A stretch of 64,000 nucleotides of DNA from DATJMJ01 sp035503915 (GCA_035503915.1 DATJSU010000021.1:1-64000), one strand, 5' to 3'. Shown: positions 50,764 through 59,763, numbered from the stretch's first letter. The notes: a model not told the origin generated them from the letters alone. A program made the numbers and translations.

Positions 50764-52163
50764 TTCACACCCTTAAGACCGTGTACGTGCTCGGTAATTT
50801 CATCCTGGGTAGGCAGGACGCCACCCATGCGGCGCACGTGGCTCACGGGAGGTGGTGCATGTACACCTGCGTGGCTGAGGGCGAGCCTCATTTCGTCCTC
50901 CAGCTGGCCGCTGCTCGCTTCGACGACTACGAGGTGCTCGGCGCCGGAGAGGACTGCACAGAGGTCGTCTATCGGGAAAGGCCAGATCGTGACCGGCCTC
51001 AGCAGCCCGGCTTTCACGCCCTCGCCCCGGAGCTGTTGGACGGCACCCTTGCAAAGCTGGGAGGGCGTGTTGCATGCGACCAGGACCACCGAGGCGTCGT
51101 CGCAGTAATAGCGCTCCGCTCGCTGCTCCAAAAGGGTCATCTCGTGGTATTTCTCGTTGAGGTGTTCGTTGTGCCTTTCGAGCTCCAGCGGGTCGAGCTC
51201 GAGCGAGCAGATCAAATTGCCGCGGTGCGGCCCGTCGCCGTGCACAGCCCAGCCCGGCGTAGCAGGCACGACCATCGCGTCCGGCAGCTGCACTTTGCCC
51301 ACCATCTGCCCGAGGTAGCCATCCCCGAGCACCAGGACCGGGTTACGGTACTTGAACGCGAGGTCGAACGAGAGCATCGTCAGGTCGAGCATTTCTTGCG
51401 GGCTGGCAGGCGCAAAGGAGATCGCGTGCGTGTTGCCGTGGCCGAGGCCCCGGCATGCGAGCTTTATATCAGCCTGCTCGGGGCCGATATTGCCGAGCCC
51501 GGGGCCGCCCCGCATTATGTTGACGAAGACCGCCGGTACTTCGGCGCCGACCATATAAGAGATCCCTTCCAACATCAGGCTGAAACCGGGCGAGCTCGTG
51601 AAAGTCAGGCACCGTGTGCCAGCGCCGCCTGTGCCGTACATCATGTTGACTGTCGCGACTTCGCTTACCGCCTGTAAGAAAACTCCGCCCAATTGAGGGA
51701 GGATCCGGGCCATCATCTCGGCACCTTCGGTTGAGGGCGTGATCGGGTACCCGAAGACGTGCCTGCAGCCGGCCAGGACGGCACCGACGGCAGCCGCGCT
51801 TGTGCCTTTCATGACGATGGGCTCGCACGGGGGCAGGGGCACCTTGGTACCGGTTATATCGGGGCTAGGCAATGAGCTTTTTGTGCCGTCTGCCGGCCCC
51901 TCGGGAGCGTTGGCGCTGGCAGCCGTCCCGAGCTTGCCTGTCCCAAGCAAGCTGAGGCCATAAGGTTCGGGGCAAGCATCGAAGCACAAGCCACAGCCAT
52001 TACAGTTGCTAAGGTCGAGGTTCACCGGCACCAAGCCAGTTGCCGCGTTTACCTCCGTTCCCAGCGTGAAGCACCCTCTTGCGCAGGACGCAATGCACCT
52101 GCCGCAGCCCTTACAGTACTCGGGCACGACGAGGGGTTTGCTTCGTTGGGCCAGCACGGGCAT
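50760..52163 (-). CDS. 2-oxoacid:ferredoxin oxidoreductase alpha subunit with N-terminal 2[4Fe-4S] ferredoxin domain
   Basis: This 467-residue protein starts with a fused delta (ferredoxin) domain carrying two cluster motifs, C17-x2-C20-x2-C23-x3-C27 and C54-x2-C57-x2-C60-x3-C64. The alpha domain follows from about 115: IVMKGTSAAAVGAVLAGCRHVFGYPITPSTEGAEMM, LQAVSEVATVNMMYGTGGAGTRCLTFTSSPGFSLMLEG and NIMRGGPGLGNIGPEQADI. With the next gene the complex needs only two polypeptides. The TPPSxE-type substrate loop fits KorA/VorA. It is divergent from the ADP-forming acyl-CoA synthetase. Confidence 0.93.
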   Translation of the reverse strand: MPVLAQRSKPLVVPEYCKGCGRCIASCARGCFTLGTEVNAATGLVPVNLDLSNCNGCGLCFDACPEPYGLSLLGTGKLGTAASANAPEGPADGTKSSLPSPDITGTKVPLPPCEPIVMKGTSAAAVGAVLAGCRHVFGYPITPSTEGAEMMARILPQLGGVFLQAVSEVATVNMMYGTGGAGTRCLTFTSSPGFSLMLEGISYMVGAEVPAVFVNIMRGGPGLGNIGPEQADIKLACRGLGHGNTHAISFAPASPQEMLDLTMLSFDLAFKYRNPVLVLGDGYLGQMVGKVQLPDAMVVPATPGWAVHGDGPHRGNLICSLELDPLELERHNEHLNEKYHEMTLLEQRAERYYCDDASVVLVACNTPSQLCKGAVQQLRGEGVKAGLLRPVTIWPFPIDDLCAVLSGAEHLVVVEASSGQLEDEMRLALSHAGVHAPPPVSHVRRMGGVLPTQDEITEHVHGLKGVK

Positions 52164-52338
52164 GGCTCTACCTCCTGTCGAAAGACCTTCAACGTCTTCA
52201 TCTTCGGCCCCGTGGGGCGTGGCGACCAGGCCTTTCGGTCGGATCCTGGGGGCCGAAAGACCCTTCTCCGCCGACGACGAGGGTGCGGTGACCTTGTGCT
52301 CTACACGTGCGCAGTGGCCGCACTGAGACTGATGAAAA

Positions 52339-54546
52339 ATGACAGGTGAGCGCTCGGCTGAGGGCCGACTGGGGGCCCCGTCGGCGGGCCGGTTGGAGGG
52401 CGCCCGTCCGGCGCTTGATGCCTTGCTGTGCCCTCACGCGATCGCCGTCGTGGGTGCCAGTGCAAGCCTGGGCTCACTGGGCGGGCTGCTTTTCAGCAAC
52501 CTGGCCGGCAGCGATTTTTCGGGCCACCTTATGCCGGTAAACCAGAAGCACCCGGTAGTGCAAGGGGTTACGGCTTACCCTGACTTGGCGTCGTGCCCCG
52601 TCGTGCCCGACTTGGCCGTGGTTTGTGTGCCCGCTCCGGGAGTAGCTGCCGTGGTCGTCGAAGCAGGTGAGCTCGGGGTCAAAACAGTGTGCGTGATCTC
52701 CGCCGGCTTCGCCGAAACCGGGCCGGCGGGCTCAGAACTACAAGAAGAACTGGTTGAGGTCGCAGCCAAAGGGGGTGTCCGTTTGGTTGGCCCCAACTGC
52801 ACGGGGGTGCTCAGCGGGAGAGGCGGTCACCGTTTCAACGCGACCTTTGGCAGGACGGTCCCAGCTATTGGCGGCACTTGCCTGCTCAGCCAGTCGGGCG
52901 CGTTCGGCCTCGGTCTGCTCGAGCTCATGAATGCCCGCGACCTGGGTATTGCGAGCTTTGTTTCCGTGGGCAACATCGCTGACCTCGGGGTGGCTGAGCT
53001 TGTTTGGTACTGGGGGCAGGATCCTTTCACCGACCTCATCTTGCTCTACCTGGAATCGCTGACTGACGCAGGGACTTTCATCCGCGTGGCGCGCGAGGTC
53101 GGCGAGAGGGTGCCCGTGGTTGCTTTGAAAGCAGGCCGCACCAAGGCGGGGCGACGAGGTGCGGCGTCACACACGGCGGCGCTGAGCTCGGGAGAAGTCG
53201 CGATCGATGCTGTTTTTCGCCAAGCAGGGGTGCTCCGCGCGCAATCAGTGCGAGAAGTGCTCGATTTTGCAGAAATATCCCGCGGCCGCACCCGGCCACG
53301 AGGACCACGCGTGGGCATCGTCACCAATGGGGGTGGGTCGGGCGTCCTCGTCGCGGACGCATGCGAGGGCAACGGGTTGTCCGTGCCCGAGCTGAGCAAA
53401 CCGACCGCTCAGTTGCTCAGCACCCTCCTCCCTCCAGAAGCAAGCGCAGCCAACCCAGTGGACATGATCGCGAGCGCAACCGCACGGCAGTACGGCGAAA
53501 TAGTGCGGGCGCTCGGGGCTTCCCAGGAGGTCGACTCGGTTGTTGTCGTGTTCAACGTCCCTGTCGTCACAAGCGCAGGAGAGGTTGCCGCCGAGCTGGT
53601 CGCTGCCCGGGCCGCGCTCGAAAGGGACGTCTCACTTGTCGCAGTTTTCCTGAACGGGGAGGGGCCGCCGCCTTCGCTTCGCAAGGCCGGGATCCCGGGG
53701 TTTGTCTTTCCTGAGGATGCGGCCCGGGCCCTTGCCGGAGCTTCCGCCTGGTGCCGTGGTCGCGCGCCAGGCGACCAGGTCGGCGCTCCTGCGGGCCGTA
53801 TTGTCTGTCCAGTTGGCCAAGAGGTGCGCCCCCCTGCAGCTCACCTGCTCCTGAACCGGGCGTCCGAACATGCTCATGAGGGTTGGTTGGCTAGTGCAGA
53901 CGCCGAAGCGCTGCTGCAGTCCTTCGGGGTGGCGGTGCCGAGGTCGTACTTCGTTGGCAGCCCAAGCGCGGCCGCCGCGGCCCAGGCCGAGCTCGGCTGT
54001 CCGGTAGTTGTCAAGGTGGCTGGCGCCCTCCACAAGAGCGACGTGGGAGGGGTCCGGCTCGGGGTCAGCACGCCCGAAGGGGCCGCTGCGGCTGTCCGGT
54101 CAATCAGGGCGGGCCTGGAAGAAGCCGGGATAGCTCAGCTTGGCGAGGAAATGTTGGTGCAAGAGCAGGTTGTTGGTGGCCAGGAAATGATCGTAGGTAT
54201 GGACCGCGACCATCTCCTCGGCCCGCTGGTGATGGTCGGATTTGGTGGGGCTCTCGTAGAGCTGCTCAACGATGTCGTAGTTCGTGTGCCGCCCTTTTCG
54301 GCCGACGAGATCGACGAAATGGTCTGCTCTCTCAAGGCATATCGACTATTGACGGGGTACAGGGGTGCCCCACCTCTCGACCTGGGAGCGCTGCATAGCA
54401 CCATCCAAGCCGTTGCCTCCGTGGCGTTGGTATGCCCTGAGGTCGGCGAGGTAGACCTCAACCCGTTGGTCGTGCTGCGAAAAGGCGCAGTAGCTGTCGA
54501 TGTGCGCGTCAGGTTGTGCCCGAAGGCCGTCTCGCGTGGGAGTTGA
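52339..54546 (+). CDS. Acyl-CoA synthetase (ADP-forming), fused alpha-beta
   Basis: This 735-residue protein joins the CoA-binding/ligase alpha part and the ATP-grasp beta part. The alpha part has AIAVVGASASLGSLGGLLFSNL, LVGPNCTGVLSGRGGHRFN and LLSQSGAFGLGLLELM, then RRGAASHTAALSSGEVAIDAVFRQAG with the His that is phosphorylated. The beta part begins near 510 (SADAEALLQSFGVAVPRSYFVGSP) and contains CPVVVKVAGALHKSDVGGVRLGV. The reaction is acyl-CoA + ADP + Pi to acid + ATP + CoA. Beside a 2-oxoacid:ferredoxin oxidoreductase it would conserve the thioester energy as ATP. Confidence 0.93.
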   Translation: MTGERSAEGRLGAPSAGRLEGARPALDALLCPHAIAVVGASASLGSLGGLLFSNLAGSDFSGHLMPVNQKHPVVQGVTAYPDLASCPVVPDLAVVCVPAPGVAAVVVEAGELGVKTVCVISAGFAETGPAGSELQEELVEVAAKGGVRLVGPNCTGVLSGRGGHRFNATFGRTVPAIGGTCLLSQSGAFGLGLLELMNARDLGIASFVSVGNIADLGVAELVWYWGQDPFTDLILLYLESLTDAGTFIRVAREVGERVPVVALKAGRTKAGRRGAASHTAALSSGEVAIDAVFRQAGVLRAQSVREVLDFAEISRGRTRPRGPRVGIVTNGGGSGVLVADACEGNGLSVPELSKPTAQLLSTLLPPEASAANPVDMIASATARQYGEIVRALGASQEVDSVVVVFNVPVVTSAGEVAAELVAARAALERDVSLVAVFLNGEGPPPSLRKAGIPGFVFPEDAARALAGASAWCRGRAPGDQVGAPAGRIVCPVGQEVRPPAAHLLLNRASEHAHEGWLASADAEALLQSFGVAVPRSYFVGSPSAAAAAQAELGCPVVVKVAGALHKSDVGGVRLGVSTPEGAAAAVRSIRAGLEEAGIAQLGEEMLVQEQVVGGQEMIVGMDRDHLLGPLVMVGFGGALVELLNDVVVRVPPFSADEIDEMVCSLKAYRLLTGYRGAPPLDLGALHSTIQAVASVALVCPEVGEVDLNPLVVLRKGAVAVDVRVRLCPKAVSRGS

Positions 54547-54684
54547 GCTTCTGCGTGGCGGCGGTGTCGCCCACCGACCTGGGTGCTCGCCCTGACCAGT
54601 TCGCACTGCGTAAAGGGCAAGGAGTTGGTTGAGGTTGCTCGAGCCGAGCCTGTCCGCCACCACATACCCGTTGCTCTTCGAGCG

Positions 54685-55566
54685 CTAGGAAAGGACCCGC
54701 TTGCGGAACTTCCTTATCCCCAGGTACATGAACAGGGCACAGAAGCCGGTGAGGACGGGGTAAACGACGTACAAGTGCATGTGTGAGATGTCTGTGAACG
54801 CCGCTCGCATCCCTTCGGTCACATAAATCAGGGGGTTGACCAGCACCACCGTCTGGAGCCAGTGGAACCCGCCGATCTTGACAGGTCGCAGCCTCGTCCA
54901 TTGGTAGTAAGTGCCACCAAGGAAGGTAATGGGCAGGACGATGAAGCCGAACATCAGCCCAATGTTGCGAGGTTCGAACACGCAGCCCATCAATAAGCCC
55001 AGTGAACTGAACGCGATACAGGTGAGCGGTAACAAGGTGAGGACGATCGCCCATTTGATATTGAAGACGGGATGGACGCCCCTTGCGTGGACGACCGCGG
55101 CGATCGGGAACACGATCGCCGCGGCAATGAGCCCCTGGACCACGCCGGAAAGCACCTTGCTCACGGCGACGAGCCAGACCGGGCAGGGTGCCTGCACGCG
55201 GTCTTCGATCTCCCTCGTGAAACCGAACTCCGTGGCCAGGGTGAGCGCCACCGACTGAACTCCTTGGAACATTATCGAGATACCAACGACGCCTGGTACG
55301 AGCACCGTGGCGAAAGCCGCCGACCCGCCAGAGCCTCCTCCTACCGATTGCCCGATCTTCGGGAAGACGAAAAGGAAAACAAAGACCAGGAGGAAAGGCT
55401 GGATCAACGTTCGCAGCACGAACTCGACGAGATGTTTGCGCATCACGGCCAGGTCTCTCAAGATCAAGCCCGCCAACGCGGCCCGGCTCGACGCCGCCGC
55501 GGAGCGAAGGACCTGTGGACGGGCGTGGGCCGGCGCGTTTACCGCCATAGGGCTTGCGACAGCCAT
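54685..55566 (-). CDS. ABC-2 type exporter permease, DrrB-like
   Basis: This 293-residue protein has six membrane segments: FVLRTLIQPFLLVFVFLFVFPKIG, ATVLVPGVVGISIMFQGVQSVALTLATEFGFTREIEDRVQAPCPVWLVAVSKVLSGVVQGL, then CIAFSSLGLLMGCVFEPRNIGLMFGFIVLPITFLGGTYYQW. The R-E-I-E-D-R region is the cytoplasmic contact with the ATPase. It follows the DrrA-like ATPase gene by 61 bases on the same strand. Such pairs export antibiotics, lipids or glycolipids. The start is the first ATG (55566); no strong ribosome-binding site is seen. Confidence 0.9.
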   Translation of the reverse strand: MAVASPMAVNAPAHARPQVLRSAAASSRAALAGLILRDLAVMRKHLVEFVLRTLIQPFLLVFVFLFVFPKIGQSVGGGSGGSAAFATVLVPGVVGISIMFQGVQSVALTLATEFGFTREIEDRVQAPCPVWLVAVSKVLSGVVQGLIAAAIVFPIAAVVHARGVHPVFNIKWAIVLTLLPLTCIAFSSLGLLMGCVFEPRNIGLMFGFIVLPITFLGGTYYQWTRLRPVKIGGFHWLQTVVLVNPLIYVTEGMRAAFTDISHMHLYVVYPVLTGFCALFMYLGIRKFRKRVLS

Positions 55567-55627
55567 CAGTTGCCTGACTTTTTCTGCGGAGCGGGCACAG
55601 TTTGTCTCTCACGTCCAGTGTTCGCCA

Positions 55628-56617
55628 TCAGTCGCGCAGGTCCTTCCCGGTGAGGTTGATAAAGACGGTCTCCAAGCTCGGCTCTGCAACCGAGAGGTCT
55701 GCCAGCTCGACGTCGTTTGCTTCCGCGGCTGCGACAACTTGAGGGAGCAGGCCCGCCGTCCGCTTGACGTGGAGCTCGATCGCCCCCTCCGTCAAGCGTT
55801 TTCGCGTCACTCCCTCGAGCTTGGCGAAGGCTTTGCCCAGCAGCTCTGGAGCCGCCAGCGCTCTGACAGTGACGATGGTGTCGGCCCCGACCGTCGACTT
55901 CAGCTCCGAAGGGGTGCCCAGTGCAAGGATCCGGCCGTGGTCCATTATCGCTACCCGGTCACAGAGCTTGTCCGCTTCTTCCATGTAGTGGGTCGTGAGG
56001 AGGATCGTTTGGCCCTCTCGGTTCAGCTCACCCAATATCTCCCACAACGCGAGCCGGCTCTGTGGGTCGAGCCCTGCGGTCGGTTCATCCATGAAGAGCA
56101 CCGCTGGGTGATGGGCCATGGACCGGGCGACCATGAGGCGTTGGGCCATCCCACCGGAAAGCGCGTAAACAGACGCTTTTGCCCATCGAGTGAGGTGGAA
56201 CTGGTCGAGAAGGCGGTCCGCTTCGGCACGGCTGGCATGAGATGACATGCCGAAGAGCCGCCCGTGGAAATAAAGGTTCTCCCAGACGGTGAGCTGGCGG
56301 TCGAGCGTGTTCTGTTGGGAGACGACGCCTATCAGCTGTTTCACCTTAACGGGGTGAGCGATGACGTCCACGCCCCCAACGAAGGCGGAGCCCGAGGTCG
56401 GGATGACACGCGTCGTCAACATCCCGGCGGTGGTCGTTTTGCCTGCCCCGTTGGGCCCGAGGAGCCCGAAAATCTCTCCAGCCGTCACCACCAGGTCGAG
56501 AGCGTCAACGGCCTTGAAGTCTGTCCCAGGATAGATCTTTGTCAACCCGGCGGTCTTGATCATCTCCAGACCGGTCAGGCCGCCGCCGGTCGGCGGGTGC
56601 TTTCCGTCGAGGCTCAT
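55628..56617 (-). CDS. ABC exporter ATPase, DrrA/daunorubicin-resistance type
   Basis: This 329-residue protein starts at ATG 56617, directly after GGAGGGGGT. Walker A is GLLGPNGAGKTTTAGML, Q-loop VVSQQNTLDRQLTVWENL, signature ALSGGMAQRLMVARSM, Walker B AVLFMDEPTAGLDPQSRLALWEIL and H-loop LLTTHYMEEADKL. The C-terminal region (about 230-329) with SLETVFINLTGKDLRD is typical of DrrA. It energises the adjacent ABC-2 permease. Confidence 0.93.
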   Translation of the reverse strand: MSLDGKHPPTGGGLTGLEMIKTAGLTKIYPGTDFKAVDALDLVVTAGEIFGLLGPNGAGKTTTAGMLTTRVIPTSGSAFVGGVDVIAHPVKVKQLIGVVSQQNTLDRQLTVWENLYFHGRLFGMSSHASRAEADRLLDQFHLTRWAKASVYALSGGMAQRLMVARSMAHHPAVLFMDEPTAGLDPQSRLALWEILGELNREGQTILLTTHYMEEADKLCDRVAIMDHGRILALGTPSELKSTVGADTIVTVRALAAPELLGKAFAKLEGVTRKRLTEGAIELHVKRTAGLLPQVVAAAEANDVELADLSVAEPSLETVFINLTGKDLRD

Positions 56618-56718
56618 ACCCCCTCCACATTTCACCGATAAGCCAAACTTAGCCCCGAGGCCCCGGTTAAGGCCGCTGTCGTTCTTGCCGACTTCGAGGT
56701 TACCGAGGACCAGAGAGC

Positions 56719-58023
56719 TCACCTGCTCGCGCTGAGCAGGCGAGAGAAGATCACCGGTAAACCGTTGCCCTGTCGCTTTGACTCGTACATCGCGGCGTCG
56801 GCGCGGGCGACAAGCTCGTCTGCAGTCACCTCGTCCTCGGGGTAGCAGGCCCCAATGCTGGCCCGAACACTGACAACCTCGCCCTCCAGGTCCACCGGCT
56901 CTTCCAAGCGTTCGCGGGCCCGCTCCGCTACTGCAAGCAGCTCAGCGGGGCCGGAAAGGCCAAGGCAGAGCAGGAGGAACTCGTCGCCCCCTAGGCGGCC
57001 CGCGACATCGTCCCTCCTGACGCATGACGCAAGCCGTTCTCCCACACAAGCGAGAAGCCGGTCGCCAGCAGCGTGCCCTAGCCTGTCATTGACGGGCTTG
57101 AAACCGTCCAGGTCGACGAAGATAGCACCGGTCCGGCCGGCCCCTGGCCGAGCGAGCGCAGCCTCGACTGCGTTCATAGTCGAGGCACGGTTAAAACACC
57201 GCGTGAGCGGGTCAAAAGTCGCCCTGTTCTCGAGCTCTTTGCGCATCTGAGCAGCCTCGGTGACATCTTCGAGGCAAATGAGCACCAGCGTCTCTTCGCC
57301 CTCGCCGCTCATCCGCATAATGCTTGTTGCGCAGTGGCGCTCCTCGGCCCCATGGGCGTAATTGAAGGCAATTTCCAGCCTTCTTTCCGCCCCCGTTCGC
57401 ACGGCGTCGGCAAAAGCCGCCTCGAGCGCGAGCCGTTGGGCGTCGGGAAAAACTTGGGTCAGGCTGTCGAAGTCCTCTGTCGACATGTCCGGGCCGAGGA
57501 TTTCTGAAGCACGAGTATTGGCGTAAATGATAACGCCACCATCACCCAGTTGGACCAGGCCAACAGGGACCGACTCGGCAAGCCGGCGGAAGAGCTCCTC
57601 GCGCCGGTGGAGGGCTTCGTAGGCTGCCATTTCGTCAGAGATGTCGGTGAGCTGGGTGAGCACCTGCACGTGGCCGCGGTCATCGGGCCCGGAGTACGCG
57701 TGCTCGCACTCGACCCACAGCCAGGTGCCGTCCGCACAGCGGTGCCTCACGCGGGCCCGCGCGCTTTCCCTGTCGGCCAGGAACTGGTCCCAGCTGGCTA
57801 ATGCCACTCTCAGGTCGTCAGGGTGGTAAAACTCGACCGACCTTGCCCCCACCAGATGTTCAGGGCCCCACCCGAGCATCGGGCTGACCCGGGCGTCGAC
57901 CGACCTGATGACGCCGTTGGTGTCCTTCAGGAGCGTCGCAGTCCGGGGGCGGCGGGGCTCGGGCCACACGTCGGTCCCTGACGGGCTCTCGGCAGCGGGT
58001 TGGGGCCGTTCGTCCTGCCTCAC
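56719..58023 (-). CDS. PAS-PAS-GGDEF diguanylate cyclase
   Basis: This 434-residue protein has a first PAS fold (about 30-140: TATLLKDTNGVIRSVDARVSPMLGWGPEHLVG) and PAC-like end VQVLTQLTDIS. A second PAS (about 145-255: GLVQLGDGGVIIYANTRASEIL) and a GGDEF domain (about 265-425) follow. The GGDEF domain has FDPLTRCFNRASTMNAVEAAL, FVDLDGFKPVNDRLGHAAGDRLL and the intact signature GRLGGDEFLLLCLG near 344. An upstream R-x-x-D inhibitory site is not clear. It is soluble, with no membrane segment, and should make cyclic di-GMP from GTP. Its neighbours give no clue to the signal. Confidence 0.93.
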   Translation of the reverse strand: MRQDERPQPAAESPSGTDVWPEPRRPRTATLLKDTNGVIRSVDARVSPMLGWGPEHLVGARSVEFYHPDDLRVALASWDQFLADRESARARVRHRCADGTWLWVECEHAYSGPDDRGHVQVLTQLTDISDEMAAYEALHRREELFRRLAESVPVGLVQLGDGGVIIYANTRASEILGPDMSTEDFDSLTQVFPDAQRLALEAAFADAVRTGAERRLEIAFNYAHGAEERHCATSIMRMSGEGEETLVLICLEDVTEAAQMRKELENRATFDPLTRCFNRASTMNAVEAALARPGAGRTGAIFVDLDGFKPVNDRLGHAAGDRLLACVGERLASCVRRDDVAGRLGGDEFLLLCLGLSGPAELLAVAERARERLEEPVDLEGEVVSVRASIGACYPEDEVTADELVARADAAMYESKRQGNGLPVIFSRLLSASR

Positions 58024-58030
58024 GCTGCCA

Positions 58031-58411
58031 TTATCGGCAGGTCATGGCGCCACCTGTGGCTAGGGGGCGTCGGGACTTGCCCGTGGAAGCATGGTCCTGC
58101 CCACGCGCCCGCCGCGTCGGCCGGTCGGTCTTGCTGTAAACGAGCACGTCGAGGACCTCTCCGATGGTGCGTTCTCGCCCGATGCTTTCTGGCAGCGGGA
58201 GGTGGGCTTGGATCTGGTAGCGGTTGCGGCGGCCGTCGGTGTCCTTGTCCTTGACCACGTAGCCGGCCGCGGCCAGGTCGGTCACGATCGCGTAGGCGCT
58301 GCGCTCGGTGATCCCTACCGCGGCGGCGATGTCGCGCAAACGAACCCCGGGGTCGTGAGCGATGCAAACCAGGACCCGCGCATGGTTGGTGAGGAAGCTC
58401 CACTCCGTCAT
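58031..58411 (-). CDS. Winged-helix transcriptional regulator (MarR/ArsR-like)
   Basis: This 126-residue protein has a compact wHTH: NHARVLVCIAHDPGVRLRDIAAAVGITERSAYAIVTDLAAAGYVVKDKDTDGRRNRYQI. A short helix (IGREERTIGEVLDVLV-like) and a basic, disordered tail follow. It belongs to a group of small MarR-like proteins often found beside hsp20 in actinobacteria. It is divergent from hsp20; an inverted repeat CTAGT/ACTAG lies in the spacer of the predicted hsp20 promoter, making this protein the likely controller. Confidence 0.85.
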   Translation of the reverse strand: MTEWSFLTNHARVLVCIAHDPGVRLRDIAAAVGITERSAYAIVTDLAAAGYVVKDKDTDGRRNRYQIQAHLPLPESIGRERTIGEVLDVLVYSKTDRPTRRARGQDHASTGKSRRPLATGGAMTCR

Positions 58412-58446
58412 GAGAAGTCATCTTACCAAATATTTCTAGAACCAAC

Positions 58447-58475
58447 TTGCTAGTACCTACAGACTAGGGTATGAT
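58447..58475 (+). promoter_or_regulatory. Predicted hsp20 promoter with inverted repeat in the spacer
   Basis: TTGCTA (58447-58452), a 17-base spacer and TATGAT (58470-58475) form a good promoter. The inverted repeat CTAGT (58450-58454) / ACTAG (58463-58467) with 8-base spacing lies between the boxes. The HspR box (HAIR) consensus is not present. Confidence 0.6.
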
Positions 58476-58546
58476 GACCCCCAGACGTCCGAGGCGCGGT
58501 GGTCCTGGATCACCGGTTGTTCGAGCGCCGATGAAAGGACGTAACA

Positions 58547-58984
58547 ATGTTGATGCGCTTTGAACCCTTCGGCGGCCTCGACCGGCTTACCGAGGAGATG
58601 CTCAGCGAACGTCGGGCCCGCAAGGTCCCAGTGGACGCCTACCGCCGAGGCAACGAGCTCAAGGTCGAGCTCGACTTGCCCGGTGCAGATCCTGGCTCGA
58701 TCGAGCTGACCGCCGATCACGACGTCCTCAGCGTGCGGGCTACGCGCACTGCGCACCGGGGCGAGACTGACGAGGTCGAAATAGCCGAGCGGGGCCACGG
58801 CCAGTTCGGCCGCCAGCTGTTCCTCGGCGAAAGCTTGGACCGTGACCACATCACCGCCATCTACCACGACGGTGTGCTTACGGTCACCATCCCAGTAGCC
58901 CAGCAAGCAAAAGCCCGCAAGATCGAAGTGACCCACGTAGGAAGCGTGGCCCAGGCTGTCGAGGCAGCCTCCATCAGCGTCTGA
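58547..58984 (+). CDS. hsp20: Hsp20/alpha-crystallin small heat-shock protein
   Basis: This 145-residue protein has a short N-terminal arm (MLMRFEPFGGLDRLTEEMLSE) and an alpha-crystallin domain at about 25-125. VPVDAYRRGNELKVELDLPGADPGSIELTADHDVLSVRATR, FGRQLFLGESLDRDHITAIYHDGVLTVTIPV (G-V-L-T-V/I signature) and the IPV anchor are visible. It is an ATP-independent holdase chaperone. AAAGGACGTAAC precedes ATG 58547. It is divergent from a winged-helix regulator. Confidence 0.95.
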   Translation: MLMRFEPFGGLDRLTEEMLSERRARKVPVDAYRRGNELKVELDLPGADPGSIELTADHDVLSVRATRTAHRGETDEVEIAERGHGQFGRQLFLGESLDRDHITAIYHDGVLTVTIPVAQQAKARKIEVTHVGSVAQAVEAASISV

Positions 58985-59169
58985 GCCCGGCCCGGGAGGG
59001 ACCGCACCAAGTGGTCACCGCTCGGGCCCCACCAGGCCGTCACCAGTACCAGTCGCTCGACTTTAGAACCGGCCCAATGCCAGGCTGCGCCAAGGCTGCG
59101 CCTGCGACGAGGCGGTCCCCACCCGTGCGAGCGGGGACGGTGACGAGCAAAGAGCCTTACATGGCAAAT

Positions 59170-59205
59170 GGCAAAAGGGCGACCCACATGGGTTGCCCTT
59201 TTGCC
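59170..59205. repeat. Long perfect hairpin (16-bp stem, 4-nt loop)
   Basis: GGCAAAAGGGC (59170-59180) is fully complementary to GCCCTTTTGCC (59195-59205). The inner GACCC/GGGTT extends the stem to 16 pairs with one G-T, and ACAT forms the loop. No T-run follows on either strand, so a bidirectional terminator is only one reading. The surrounding 58985-59298 holds no other recognisable feature. Confidence 0.85.
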
Positions 59206-59298
59206 GTCGCTGGTTCCACGTTCGGTTTTCGGCGCGTGGCGTGGTACTGAACGGAGGTTTGTTGCGGCCATGCCGGGTGTACTGTTCGCTTCGCGATT

Positions 59299-59763
59299 AT
59301 GAACTCCGAGCGGCACGGCGCAAGAGCGGCCGCGACAGCGCGTGTTGCGGCCACCCTCGCGTGCCTGAGCGCGATGGCGCTGACCGTACCGGCCGCGGCG
59401 TCGACCGTCCGTGGCACCAAGTCCGTCCCCGCTGTCGAAGACTGCGGGCTCGGCCAACCCGAAGTCAAGCCCGCTTCTCTCCTAATTGCCTGCGCCGACG
59501 CAAACGCTCTGGGCAATCACCTCGTTTGGTCGAAATGGGGGCCCAGCGCCGCCTACGCGACCGGCACATTCACCTGGAACCTCTGCGTCCCCTACTGCGC
59601 AGCGAGCAACAAGTGGGGCAAGGCGGCGGCCAACTTCGCTCTTGGGAAGCTGGTCGACACCAACCGCGGTTGGTTGTACGGGTTGCTCGTCGTGCACATC
59701 ACCGGCAAAGTGCCGTCGTACGTGGCGCGGGCCCAGACCGTGAGCGAGGCCCCCAGGCGCTAG
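59299..59763 (+). CDS. Predicted secreted cysteine-containing protein
   Basis: This 154-residue protein has a signal peptide (ARVAATLACLSAMALTVPAAASTVRG). The mature part has four Cys in a pattern seen in small secreted actinobacterial proteins: ASLLIACADANALGNHLVWSKWG, TGTFTWNLCVPYCAASNKWGKAAANFALG and WLYGLLVVHITGKVPSYV. The C-A-D..W-S-x-W-G and N-x-C-x-P-x-C-A blocks are the recurring family marks. Function unknown; disulfides are likely. It lies between hsp20 and a convergent MFS gene. Confidence 0.75.
   Translation: MNSERHGARAAATARVAATLACLSAMALTVPAAASTVRGTKSVPAVEDCGLGQPEVKPASLLIACADANALGNHLVWSKWGPSAAYATGTFTWNLCVPYCAASNKWGKAAANFALGKLVDTNRGWLYGLLVVHITGKVPSYVARAQTVSEAPRR

Noticed and set aside
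54509..55612. 367-codon minus-strand frame overlapping the DrrB-like permease
   Set aside because: Arg/Gly/Pro-rich shadow of the permease in another frame, with no domain.
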